Shown here piece after piece: positions 28,340 to 35,931 of a stretch of DNA of 41,463 bases; the stretch's first letter is position 1; each line of letters begins with the position of its first letter. The notes under the pieces were generated by a model, which saw nothing but the letters and a program-made list of their open reading frames with translations, was not told where the DNA came from and did not search any database. Origin of the DNA: Candidatus Binatota bacterium. Lineage in GTDB: Bacteria; Desulfobacterota; Binatia; UBA1149; CAITLU01. Where the stretch lies: the NCBI GenBank assembly GCA_024276575.1, contig JAJRWY010000101.1:1-41463 (forward strand), given 5' to 3'. A program made the translations under genes and the position numbers.

Positions 28340-28368
28340 TTGATAGCCATTGGGCGCTTCTTATTCAA
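28340..28368 (-). promoter_or_regulatory. Candidate sigma-70-type promoter of the cupredoxin-like gene
   Basis: On the minus strand TTGAAT and TATCAA are separated by exactly 17 bases, about 75 bases upstream of the chosen start. Each hexamer matches consensus at four of six positions. The pattern was read by eye only. Confidence 0.4.
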
Positions 28369-28411
28369 CCATTCAGGCATCATACCGATCTGCGGTATAG
28401 ACCGGCTGAAA

Positions 28412-28630
28412 CCTAGACCGCATTATTCGTGAAACCTCGTCGCGAGAGTCGCAAGCGCCCGTGAGATCGGCCGGATAGGCACACGTGCAGCGATGAGGCC
28501 CGCAGGCGTACTATAACAGTACGTCGAGGGCCGTGAGCCCGCGAGCCAGCGCAGCGGGCGAACGAGCACGGGCCAAGATTGCGGGCGATCGCGACTCGTA
28601 GCAGAGGTTTCACGAATAATACGCGCTAGG
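28412..28630 (-). repeat. Interspersed hairpin repeat, copy D (full length)
   Basis: This 219-base element has near-perfect terminal inverted repeats: CGCATTATTCGTGAAACCTC at the left, and GCGTATTATTCGTGAAACCTC (split as GCGTATTATTCG + TGAAACCTC) on the opposite strand at the right. The ends carry CCTAG/CTAGG. The arms continue to match inward (AGTCGCAAGCGCCCG against AGTCGCGATCGCCCG; GATCGGCC against ATCTTGGCC), so a transcript would fold into one long interrupted hairpin. There is no open frame of note. It sits between the divergent cupredoxin-like and glutamine-synthetase-like genes. Confidence 0.85.
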
Positions 28631-28758
28631 CTCATGAACTCGCATGGGGCTCATGGCGCTATAAAGTAGGGCTTGAGACTTACTGCAGATCTAGTGTAAA
28701 GCTCGGGCTTCGTCGGAGACTGTGTATTTGCAGTGCGCCGGCGCAAGGGAGCGGGAGC

Positions 28759-30144
28759 GTGAAGATCCGAGGTCGACTTAGCGAATCAAAATTACGGCAG
28801 TCAGTTGAGTCTGGTGAAATAGATACCGTCGTTACTGTGTTCCCCGATATGTACGGGCGCTTGATGGGAAAACGGATCGATGCCGAATTTTTCATCGAGG
28901 AGACGCTGCCGCATGGTATGCACTGTTGCGACTATCTTCTCGCGTGCGATATGGAGATGGATCCTGTGCAGGGCTATGCATTCACCTCCTGGGCGGACGG
29001 CTATGGAGACTTCAATGCGAGGCCGGATCTGTCCACGCTTCGTTGTGCCGCCTGGCTTGAGAAATCGGCGATTGTGCTTTGCGATTTGTTTTCCGAGTCG
29101 GGATCCCCGGTAGAAATATCCCCGCGGCGAATATTGAAACGGCAGCTCGAGCGTGCGGCAGTCAAGGGACTGACGGTGATGGCTGCGTCCGAACTCGAGT
29201 TCTTCATCTTGAAAGACAGCTACGAGGAACTCGAGGCAAAGAATTTCGATGACCTGCGTACCGAAGGATGGTACGTGGAGGACTATCACACGCTTCACAG
29301 CCTACGCGAGGAGCCGCTGGTAGGCGAGATAAGACGTGCGATGCGCCATTCCGCCATTCCGGTGGAATTCAGCAAAGGCGAATGGGGTCCGGGGCAGCAC
29401 GAAATTAATCTCAACTATGACGAGATGCTCGAAATGGCGGATCGGCACTGTGTTTACAAGCAGGCGGCCAAAGAGATCGCGATACTGCAAGGCAGGGCCG
29501 TGAGTTTCATGGCGAAGATGCACGAGGATCTCGCCGGCAATAGCATGCATGTTCACAGTAGCCTGTGGCATCGCGACAGTGGTGAGTCTGCATTTGCGGG
29601 TGACGAAGCTCTGCCGGGCGTGGAGGAGAGGGGATCGAAGTTGCTGCGCTGGTACCTGGGCGGACTTCTAGAGCACGCGCGTGAAAGCGCGCTTTTCTTC
29701 GCCCCCAACGTAAACTCCTATAAGCGCTACGTTGCTGGGAGTTTCGCTCCGACGGCGGTTGCGTGGGCCTATGACAACAGAACCACTGGATTTCGCATGG
29801 TGGGAGACGGGAGTTCTCTGCGAGTTGAATCGAGAATTCCCGGGGGAGACGCGAATCCCTATTTGGCCATGGCTGCGATCCTCGCTGCGGGACTCGATGG
29901 TATTGATAACGAGATAGAACCTCCGTCGGCGTTCAGCGGAGACGCTTATATTGCCGAAGATTTGGCTTGTGTTCCGAGTTCGTTAGAGGAGGCTCGGCAA
30001 TTATTTGCCGACAGCGATTTCCTGAAGCGTAGCTTTGGCGCGGAGGTAATCGAGCACTACTTGCATTTTTCCCGTATCGAACTCGATAAGTTCCAGCGAG
30101 CGGTGACAACCTGGGAACGCCGGCGATTTCTCGAGCGTGGCTGA
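28759..30144 (+). CDS. Glutamine-synthetase-family ligase, PuuA (gamma-glutamylputrescine synthetase)-like
   Basis: ATP-dependent glutamate-amine ligase. N-terminal beta-grasp domain: VVTVFPDMYGRLMGKRID. Catalytic domain: metal/glutamate residues in ASELEFFIL, GEWGPGQHEINL, MHVHSSLW, and RVESRIPGGDANPYLAMA. The 461 residues lack the adenylylation-loop Tyr context of GlnA type I. The N-terminal FPDMYGRLMGKR form is typical of PuuA-like members rather than true glutamine synthetase. The next gene encodes a PuuD-like hydrolase and overlaps this one by eight bases, strongly supporting gamma-glutamylation of an amine such as putrescine. The start is GTG 28759 with GGGAGCGGGAGC upstream. Confidence 0.85.
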   Translation: MKIRGRLSESKLRQSVESGEIDTVVTVFPDMYGRLMGKRIDAEFFIEETLPHGMHCCDYLLACDMEMDPVQGYAFTSWADGYGDFNARPDLSTLRCAAWLEKSAIVLCDLFSESGSPVEISPRRILKRQLERAAVKGLTVMAASELEFFILKDSYEELEAKNFDDLRTEGWYVEDYHTLHSLREEPLVGEIRRAMRHSAIPVEFSKGEWGPGQHEINLNYDEMLEMADRHCVYKQAAKEIAILQGRAVSFMAKMHEDLAGNSMHVHSSLWHRDSGESAFAGDEALPGVEERGSKLLRWYLGGLLEHARESALFFAPNVNSYKRYVAGSFAPTAVAWAYDNRTTGFRMVGDGSSLRVESRIPGGDANPYLAMAAILAAGLDGIDNEIEPPSAFSGDAYIAEDLACVPSSLEEARQLFADSDFLKRSFGAEVIEHYLHFSRIELDKFQRAVTTWERRRFLERG

Positions 30145-30940
30145 CGACGTGACGCCGGTTGTCGGTCTGAGTTGCTACACGCCACTAGGTAGCGACAGCG
30201 ACTCCTATAGCCTTCCTCGCTACTATATCGAGGCGCTTTGGGAGGCGGGTGCGCAGGCCGTACTGCTTCCTGGGGGAGATGCAGGGCGCCTCCTCTGCAA
30301 CCTGGACGGAGTGGTATTGGCTGGGGGAGGAGACATCGATTCATCCAGCTACGGTCGCGATAAGGGGGATCTCGACTATTTCGTGGATCCCGATCGTGAT
30401 CGTTTCGAATTGGCGTTGTTGAAGGAGGCTCTGGCTCTGGGCATGCCGGTCCTGGCTATTTGCAGAGGTATGCAGATCCTCAATGTAAGCCTAGGTGGGG
30501 ATCTGCTGCCTCACTTGCCTGATCGCTTTGGATCTTTAGTGCCCCATCGTCTGCCGCCGCGTGAGCCGGTGGCGCACGACGTTGTGGTGGACACAGGCAG
30601 TAGCCTGTACCAGATCGTTCGCGGCGAGAGCTTCGAAGTCATGTCTTGGCACCATCAAGCCGTCGATCGCTTGGGCAATGGTTTGCGTGCAGTTGCCTGG
30701 GCAGCGGACGGGGTGGTCGAAGCGCTGGAGTGCACCGAGACGGAGCAGTCGTGCGATGTGGCAGACAGCGCAACTGGCGCCCGGTCTGTTAGTGCCACGT
30801 CGTGGCTGGTGGCCGTTCAGTGGCACCCGGAACTCAACTACCGGACGGTGCCGGCGCAGCGGGCGTTGTTTTCGGCCTTCGTTTCTCAGTGCGTGCGGCG
30901 ATCTCGAATAGATTTCAACCCTAACCGGCATTATTCGTGA
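30137..30940 (+). CDS. puuD: Gamma-glutamyl-GABA hydrolase-like class I amidotransferase (PuuD-like)
   Basis: Peptidase C26/GATase1-type hydrolase predicted to release the amine product from its gamma-glutamyl conjugate. The nucleophile is C109 in ICRGMQILN, and the His and Glu are H230 and E232 in QWHPE. The length of 267 is normal. The GTG start overlaps the end of the ligase gene by eight bases. The last six codons and the stop codon (30920-30940) are part of the terminal inverted repeat of interspersed repeat copy E, so the native C-terminus was replaced or extended when that element arrived. A low-complexity insert (ETEQSCDVADSATGARSVSA) just before the QWHPE strand is unusual for PuuD. 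Confidence 0.85.
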   Translation: MADDVTPVVGLSCYTPLGSDSDSYSLPRYYIEALWEAGAQAVLLPGGDAGRLLCNLDGVVLAGGGDIDSSSYGRDKGDLDYFVDPDRDRFELALLKEALALGMPVLAICRGMQILNVSLGGDLLPHLPDRFGSLVPHRLPPREPVAHDVVVDTGSSLYQIVRGESFEVMSWHHQAVDRLGNGLRAVAWAADGVVEALECTETEQSCDVADSATGARSVSATSWLVAVQWHPELNYRTVPAQRALFSAFVSQCVRRSRIDFNPNRHYS

Positions 30941-31145
30941 ACGCTCTGCTACGAGCCACAAGCGCCTACCATCTCGGCCCGTGCTCGTCCGTCCGCTGCG
31001 CTGGCTCGCGGGTTTATGGCCCGCGACGTAGTGTCACTATGCCCGTGGGCCACATGGCCACACGCTGTGCATGGGCCCCGCCGGCCGATCTCACGGGCGT
31101 TTGCGACTCTCGCGACGAGGTTTCATGAGTAACGCCGGTTCAGGG
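30919..31145 (+). repeat. Interspersed hairpin repeat, copy E (full length)
   Basis: This 227-base element is bounded by CCCTAACCGGCATTATTCGT at the left and, on the opposite strand, CCCTGAACCGGCGTTACTCA at the right. Internal family blocks are TCTGCTACGAG, ATCTCGGCCCGTGCTCG, CCGCTGCGCTGGCTCGCGGG, the central palindrome GTAGTGTCACTA, and GGCCGATCTCACGGGCG near the right arm. It overlaps the last 22 bases of the PuuD-like gene, supplying its stop codon. It occupies most of the gap before the SDR gene. Confidence 0.87.
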
Positions 31146-31258
31146 AATTATTGTAGTGCTCATTCGGAGTCGACGTGCGATTGGTGCTCGTGCGACGAAT
31201 TCTCTTGGATGGCACTGCTTGCACCCGCCTAGTGAGTAGGTGGCGAGGATCGGACGAT

Positions 31259-32038
31259 ATGAGGCTAAAGGACAAAAGGGCAATAGTAACCGGCGGTGCC
31301 GGTGGAATCGGGGCGGCTAGCAGCAAAGCTTTCGCGGCTGAGGGGGCTAAGGTCCTGGTTTGCGACAAGAATCGCGACGGAGCAGAGGCAGTGGCAGCGG
31401 CGATCCGTGAAACGGGGGGCCAGGCGTGGTCTTTTGGGCTCGACGTGCGCCGCGCGGTTGAAGTTTCGGCGATGGTGTCGGAAGCCGAATCGCGTTTTGG
31501 GGGGCTAGACATCATTTTCAATAATGCAGGCGTGTTTCATGACGACGATGTGTCGGTGACTCTGACAGACGAGGAAGTGTGGAATTTCGTTATCGACGTC
31601 AATCTCAAGGGGGTTTTTCTGGGATGCAAGTATGCGATTCCAGCCCTGCTACGCGCCGGTGGAGGCTCGATAATCAATACAGCTTCTTTCGTCGCGGTGG
31701 TTGGAGCTGCAGTCTCGCAGAGTGCCTATACGGCGAGCAAAGGCGGTGTACTGGCGCTGACCCGCGAGATCGCGGTTGAGTATGCGCGCAAGGGAATCCG
31801 TGCGAACTCTTTGTGTCCGGGACCTATCAACACTCCATTGTTGGCGGAATTGCTCAAGGACAGGAGAGCGCGCGAAAGGCGTTTCGTACACATTCCGATG
31901 GGAAGGCTTGGCGAAGCCGAAGAGATAGCCCGTTCGGTAGTTTTTCTCGCTGCCGATGAATCGTCCTACCTGACCGGAACAGATTTTCTCGTTGACGGCG
32001 GCATCTGCGCGGCTTATGTGACGCCAGAGTCGGATTGA
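31259..32038 (+). CDS. SDR-family NAD(P)-dependent oxidoreductase
   Basis: Classical short-chain dehydrogenase of 259 residues. It has the cofactor motif TGGAGGIG, the NNAG motif (DIIFNNAGVF), the catalytic Ser in NTASFVA, YTASK with catalytic Tyr and Lys, and a C-terminal FLVDGG. The FDR-type residue after beta-2 (VCDKNRDGA) favours NAD(H). The frame extends upstream to 31175, but ATG 31259 follows GAGGAT at eight bases and starts right at the Rossmann fold. It follows the PuuA/PuuD pair on the same strand, separated by repeat E, so a role in amine or aldehyde catabolism is only a guess. Confidence 0.87.
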   Translation: MRLKDKRAIVTGGAGGIGAASSKAFAAEGAKVLVCDKNRDGAEAVAAAIRETGGQAWSFGLDVRRAVEVSAMVSEAESRFGGLDIIFNNAGVFHDDDVSVTLTDEEVWNFVIDVNLKGVFLGCKYAIPALLRAGGGSIINTASFVAVVGAAVSQSAYTASKGGVLALTREIAVEYARKGIRANSLCPGPINTPLLAELLKDRRARERRFVHIPMGRLGEAEEIARSVVFLAADESSYLTGTDFLVDGGICAAYVTPESD

Positions 32039-32051
32039 TCTCGGATTGATC
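32030..32051 (+). repeat. Eleven-base tandem duplication over the SDR stop codon
   Basis: TCGGATTGATC occurs twice without a gap. The first copy encodes the last residues and the TGA stop of the SDR gene, and the second lies just outside it, so the protein is unaffected. Confidence 0.85.
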
Positions 32052-32263
32052 GTTGCTTCTGAAGCCGGAACCGTGCCCAGTCAGCTTAGAACTTGCGTGC
32101 TGCGCGGGAGGAACGATCTTTACCGATATGGCCTTCGGGCCTAGCGCTACAGTTACGCTGCGGCTTGCCGATTCTGTATGCAAGCGGCGAGTGGTAGCGG
32201 CTTCATGCGAGCTTCGCTCTGCTGCGGGAGAGTCGAGCGCGGCTACGGCTACAGCAGCTTCTT

Positions 32264-32299
32264 CCCGTAGCCGTGGAGCATAGGCCTCACGGCTACGGG
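32264..32299. other. Perfect 12-pair hairpin between converging genes
   Basis: CCCGTAGCCGTG (32264-32275) is followed after 12 bases by its exact complement CACGGCTACGGG (32288-32299). It lies 15 bases past the cysC stop codon and after the SDR gene on the other strand. There is no T-run on either side, so it is not a canonical intrinsic terminator, although position suggests a bidirectional transcription end. A related GGCTACGGCTAC lies just upstream at 32241. Confidence 0.6.
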
Positions 32300-32314
32300 T
32301 TCAGGTTGTAGGTT

Positions 32315-32926
32315 TCAGGCCGAGAGGTAGCCGTTGGCATCCAGGTAGGCGAGAATCTCTCCGACGTTGTCTTCCGGCGCCTTGCCGGTAGTGTTTACAA
32401 CTAGCTCCGGATTGTCGGGTGCTTCGTAGGGTGCTGATATACCTGTGAACTCGGGAATTTCTCCCGCCCGAGCCTTCTTGTAAAGACCCTTCGGGTCGCG
32501 CCGCTCGCACTCGTCCAAGTCGCAGTCGACGAGAACCTCGATGAACGAGCCCTCCTTCGCACACGCACGTGCGGTGTCACGGTCCGCTTTGTAGGGCGAA
32601 ATAAACGCTGTGATGTTGATGATCCCCGCGTCGCTAAACAGAGCCGCGACTTCTCCGATCCGTCGGATGTTTTCGGTCCGGTCCTCCGGCGAAAACCCGA
32701 GGTCCTTGTTGAGTCCGTGCCGCACGTTGTCGCCGTCGAGTACGTAGGCCCGCGCGCCTTTTTGCCACAGGGCGTCTTCGAGCATGTTGGCAAGGGTCGA
32801 CTTGCCTGAACCCGAAAGACCAGTCAGCCACACGGTGCAGCCCTCGTGTCCATTATAAGCCTCGCGCTCTTGGCGGCTTACTGTGTGATCGTGCCAGACT
32901 ATATTGGTAGCCTTCTGAACCGTCAT
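32315..32926 (-). CDS. cysC: Adenylylsulfate (APS) kinase
   Basis: Phosphorylates APS to PAPS for sulfate assimilation or sulfation. P-loop GLSGSGKS is at residues 36-43. The APS-binding segment is [21 protein letters not shown], with [13 protein letters not shown] and the lid region [17 protein letters not shown]. The length of 203 is standard and all motifs are intact. It is a stand-alone gene in its own transcription unit, 9 kb from sat. Together with Sat it makes PAPS; no PAPS reductase or sulfotransferase gene is in the window. Confidence 0.95.
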   Translation of the reverse strand: MTVQKATNIVWHDHTVSRQEREAYNGHEGCTVWLTGLSGSGKSTLANMLEDALWQKGARAYVLDGDNVRHGLNKDLGFSPEDRTENIRRIGEVAALFSDAGIINITAFISPYKADRDTARACAKEGSFIEVLVDCDLDECERRDPKGLYKKARAGEIPEFTGISAPYEAPDNPELVVNTTGKAPEDNVGEILAYLDANGYLSA

Positions 32927-33186
32927 TGTCTTGAATTATATCCTTGTGTTCGCGGTAGCCCGCGGATTGTTTCAGGTGAGGTCGTGTAGCTAGCACGACA
33001 AATAGTTCGTATCCAACGCCGGGTGCAGTGCCACCCCTCACGCCTCTTGGCGGACTCAGGAACATGGGTAGGAAGCAGGCAACTTACCTTGGGCCGATTT
33101 CGAGGCGGTCTGCTTGCATCCGTTATTGCGGTGGCGGCAACCTAGGGAATGCCTGGGCCGCACCGGGCGTTGCTAGCCTTGCGCTT

Positions 33187-33369
33187 TTAGCGGTTAGGCT
33201 CCAGCTTTTTGCCGAAGGTTACTTGCCCCTTGTCGATACGAAGCGAAAAGCCGCAAACCGGGTTGACACAGACCCAGGCTTTGAACAGCACCGACGCACC
33301 ATCGGTACCATAGTCCGAAAGCGGAACCAGGCGACCCTCGCCGCACTTCATGCACTTTGGCAACTCCAT
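33187..33369 (-). CDS. Small zinc-ribbon protein
   Basis: This 60-residue protein carries CMKC near its start and CVNPVC about 30 residues later, a plausible four-cysteine zinc ribbon (CxxC, CxxxxC). Basic residues follow (LRIDKGQVTFGKK). I do not know its function; such ribbons bind nucleic acid or partner proteins. The frame can begin at TTG 33393, but ATG 33369 starts directly before the ribbon and has a purine-rich leader (AAGGAAGCTGTGGAG). It stands alone between cysC and rpsU. Confidence 0.65.
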   Translation of the reverse strand: MELPKCMKCGEGRLVPLSDYGTDGASVLFKAWVCVNPVCGFSLRIDKGQVTFGKKLEPNR

Positions 33370-33597
33370 CTCCACAGCTTCCTTCACCCCCAATCACGTC
33401 CCCGGCGATGTCTACGGAACGTCACCAGCAGCTATAGTGTCCAGGCAAGAATCTTTACAATTATTAGTAGGTTAGCGCAGTGGCTAAGGGTGGTCAACAG
33501 TCGAGCCCCGCGCGCCCTATGACGCTGGATGCCGGCGCAGTACTGTCGACGGCGCTCAAGGGCCTGACTTGGCCGCGTAGTGGGCAGGCTCTGTGTC

Positions 33598-33804
33598 CTA
33601 TCGAGGTCCGCGCGCCATACGCTGAGCTCGCCGCAGGGCTTTGCGCCTCTTGCGGGCAGCTTCTTGGCGCTTGCGTTTCCGCCGGACGCTGGGTTTTTCG
33701 TAAAAGGAGCGAAGCTTCATCTCCTTGAAAACACCCTCGGCCGCGAGTTTCTTCTTGAGAACCCGCATCGCGCGCTCCAGCGAACCTTCTACCTGAACCT
33801 CCAT
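33598..33804 (-). CDS. rpsU: 30S ribosomal protein S21
   Basis: This 68-residue, very basic protein matches bS21: an acidic start (EVQVEGSLERAMRVLKKKL), the KLRSFYEKPSVRRKRKR core, and an Arg/Ala-rich tail. bS21 sits near the anti-Shine-Dalgarno end of 16S rRNA and aids initiation. The ATG has AAGGAGAA upstream at good spacing. It is separated from dnaG/rpoD, with which it often travels. A promoter candidate lies about 120 bases upstream. Confidence 0.95.
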   Translation of the reverse strand: MEVQVEGSLERAMRVLKKKLAAEGVFKEMKLRSFYEKPSVRRKRKRQEAARKRRKALRRAQRMARGPR

Positions 33805-33915
33805 CCAGTTCTCCTTGGGAAGTGTGATCCTCTCCGCGTCTCCAACTCACTATGAGACGGCAGCACGCGGTGAACTGTACCGATACTAAAGCATTGGCGG
33901 TACGTTAATTTGCGA

Positions 33916-33945
33916 AACTTATCGAAAGCCGACCGGTGAAGTCAA
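33916..33945 (-). promoter_or_regulatory. Candidate promoter of rpsU
   Basis: On the minus strand TTGACT and TAAGTT are 18 bases apart, about 110 bases upstream of the rpsU start. The -35 matches consensus well and the -10 poorly. Read by eye only. Confidence 0.35.
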
Positions 33946-33964
33946 GTCGCGCTAGGGGCTGCAC

Positions 33965-34017
33965 GCTCGATGGTCGCTCCGAGGCCCGCAGCGAGCGTTG
34001 CTCGGCCTCCATCGAGC
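33965..34017. other. Hairpin between tRNA-Arg and rpsU
   Basis: GCTCGATGG (33965-33973) and CCATCGAGC (34009-34017) form a perfect nine-pair stem. An inner AGGCC/GGCCT pairing encloses a GC-rich loop. No T-run follows. It may end tRNA-Arg transcription in the minus direction or act in the rpsU leader. Confidence 0.45.
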
Positions 34018-34152
34018 ATCTGGGCGTTTGGAGGAACCCGGTTCGCTAAATGTCTTTCTTCTAGTTAGCGCACCTTAGTTAGTTGTCTGTTCGTCTGTTG
34101 CCTGTCTGTAGTTTGTCGGCGTGATGGTGCCGCTGGGCCGGGGGCCGGCGCG

Positions 34153-34228
34153 TGGCGCCCTCGACAGGACTCGAACCTGTGCAACCGGCTTCGGAGGCCG
34201 GTGCTCTATCCACCTGAGCTACGAGGGC
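34153..34228 (-). tRNA. tRNA-Arg (anticodon CCG)
   Basis: A full cloverleaf of 76 bases including an encoded 3' CCA. The acceptor is GCCCTCG/CGAGGGC, the D-arm GCTC/GAGC, the anticodon stem CCGGC/GCCGG with loop CTCCGAA (anticodon CCG, reads CGG), and the T-arm ACAGG-TTCGAGT-CCTGT. It lies eight bases from the stop codon of the upstream SDR gene and may share its transcript. Confidence 0.97.
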
Positions 34229-34236
34229 TTGACACG

Positions 34237-35007
34237 TCAGAGGCGGCTTCCACCATCAATGACCACTACCTGTCCCGTCATGAAAGATGAAGCCGCGCTG
34301 GCAAGGTAGTGCACGGCCCCTGCAATTTCAGCGGGTTGGCCGTGGCGCCCCAAAGGCGTATGGGCGATGATGGCGTCATGGATCGCCGGGGTGTTGACCA
34401 GGACGTCGGCGAACTTGGTTTCGACTAGGCCCGGGGCGACGCAGTTTACCCGTATTCCGTTTGGACCCAACTCACGCGCGAAGGCCTTGGTCAGGCTTAT
34501 CAACGCTGCCTTGCTGACACAGTAGGCTCCAATATTCGGAGTTGGGTCGAGGCCCCCGACCGACGCGATATTTATGATCGAACCCGCCCCGCGGGTCAGC
34601 ATGTCGCGGGCGACTTCGCGGGTAAGCAGGAACGGCCCTCTTAAATTGGTGTCGAACACTTTGTCCCAGGCGCTTTGCTCGAGGTCCACGAGGGCGGCGA
34701 AGACGGGATTGGTGCCCGCATTGTTCACCAAGACGTCGATGCCCCCCCATTGCGAGCGAACCTGCCCGGCGATCGCTAGAACATCTTCCTCCCGGCTCAT
34801 ATTGGCGGGGATTACCAGGGTTTCTGTCCCGGTCTCAGCCAGTGAGGCGGCAACATCTTCGAGCGACTCCCGGCGCCGGCTGACCAAGGCGATCTTGGCT
34901 CCGGCTTGTGCGAGCCTTTCACATACCGCACGTCCTATGCCGCGGCTCGCCCCGGTGACGACCGCTCGTTTCCCGCTTAAATCAAGGTCTAAGTCTTCGT
35001 AGGGCAT
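34237..35007 (-). CDS. SDR-family oxidoreductase (FabG-like)
   Basis: Short-chain dehydrogenase of 256 residues with TGASRGIG, NNAG (DVLVNNAGTNP), the catalytic Ser in NIASVGG, YCVSK, and the C-terminal VVIDGG. SRRRES after beta-2 suggests NADPH preference. It resembles FabG/3-oxoacyl reductase-type and glucose-dehydrogenase-like SDRs; the substrate is not assignable. The frame opens at 35034, but ATG 35007 follows GGAGAT at about seven bases. It is followed directly by tRNA-Arg on the same strand. Confidence 0.88.
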   Translation of the reverse strand: MPYEDLDLDLSGKRAVVTGASRGIGRAVCERLAQAGAKIALVSRRRESLEDVAASLAETGTETLVIPANMSREEDVLAIAGQVRSQWGGIDVLVNNAGTNPVFAALVDLEQSAWDKVFDTNLRGPFLLTREVARDMLTRGAGSIINIASVGGLDPTPNIGAYCVSKAALISLTKAFARELGPNGIRVNCVAPGLVETKFADVLVNTPAIHDAIIAHTPLGRHGQPAEIAGAVHYLASAASSFMTGQVVVIDGGSRL

Positions 35008-35067
35008 TGTAGTTATCTCCTGACGAGCGAGCATCCGGGAACTTGCTCCGAGGCTCGCTAGGAGCGC

Positions 35068-35901
35068 TTATACAAAAGGGCCGCGGCGAACAGAAACAGA
35101 TTCGGGATCAGCGGGCAGCGTCGCTAGCAGCGCCAATATTTCTTCGTGGATCCGTCCGTTGGTTGCCAGCACCCGAGGCAGCCAGGGGTCGAAGGGCGCG
35201 CCGTCGAAGTCGGAGACGCGTCCGCCGGCTTCTTCGACTATCAGCCAACCGGCGGCGGTGTCCCAAGGGTGAAGCCCCCACTCCCAGAAGCCGTCGAAAC
35301 GGCTAGCCGCAACGTAGCATAAGTCGAGAGCTGCTGAGCCGAATCTCCTCAGGTCGCGCGCACTGAGGAGGAACGCTTTGAAGTACGCTAGGTAAAACTC
35401 GACGCGGTCGCGCCGGTCATAGGGAAAGCCAGTCACCAGGAGTGATTCCCCGAGCCTCAGGGAGGATGACACGCGTATGGGAGAGCGGTTCATGGTGGCA
35501 CCCGCCCCTTTTTCTGCGGCGAACATCTCGTCTTTGCAGGGGTCGTAGACGGCGGCGGCTCGAGGCTCGCCGTCGTCAAAGAATGCTATCGAGACCGAAC
35601 AGTGCGGCAAATCGTGTACGAAATTGGTCGTTCCGTCGATGGGATCGACGTACCAGCACGGCCCCGCTACGCGAGGCGATGGAGCACCTTCTTCCGCGAC
35701 GATCGCGTGATCCGGAAAAGCCTTGGCGATCCCCGAGAGTATCAATTCCTGGGCTTCGCGATCTGTTTGCGTGACGAGGTCGACCGGTGATTTTAGCCGG
35801 ACTTCTTTCCTTTGTCCGAAGGCTTCGGCGACGATGGCACCCGCGGCGGCGGCCAGTTCGCAGGCAGTATCGAGTTCGCGTCCCATGTCGTTTGTTGTCA
35901 T
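35068..35901 (-). CDS. suhB: Inositol-monophosphatase family protein (SuhB-like)
   Basis: Mg-dependent sugar phosphatase family member of 277 residues. Metal-site motifs are VAEEG (69-72 region), DPIDGTTNF (86-94) and WDTAAG (213-218), all intact. Members hydrolyse inositol-1-phosphate, and in enterobacteria SuhB also joins the rRNA antitermination complex. Which role applies here is unknown. It starts 30 bases from the divergent ispE start, so both promoters must overlap or lie inside the neighbouring coding regions. Confidence 0.9.
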   Translation of the reverse strand: MTTNDMGRELDTACELAAAAGAIVAEAFGQRKEVRLKSPVDLVTQTDREAQELILSGIAKAFPDHAIVAEEGAPSPRVAGPCWYVDPIDGTTNFVHDLPHCSVSIAFFDDGEPRAAAVYDPCKDEMFAAEKGAGATMNRSPIRVSSSLRLGESLLVTGFPYDRRDRVEFYLAYFKAFLLSARDLRRFGSAALDLCYVAASRFDGFWEWGLHPWDTAAGWLIVEEAGGRVSDFDGAPFDPWLPRVLATNGRIHEEILALLATLPADPESVSVRRGPFV

Positions 35902-35931
35902 GCGGCCTTGATGCCGTCAAACTCCGGTTCG

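Larger units (their letters stand above)
33805..34152. other. Intergenic region between tRNA-Arg and rpsU
   Basis: This 348-base stretch has no gene. It holds the rpsU leader and promoter candidate (33916-33945) and a 9-pair hairpin (33965-34017), both listed separately. Between 34018 and 34152 I see nothing distinctive beyond a T/G-rich run (TTAGTTAGTTGTCTGTTCGT). Confidence 0.6.

Noticed and set aside
35812-35931. Upstream extension of ispE
   Set aside because: It is antisense to the suhB start, its residues are not IspE-like, and the family N-terminus fits ATG 35932.
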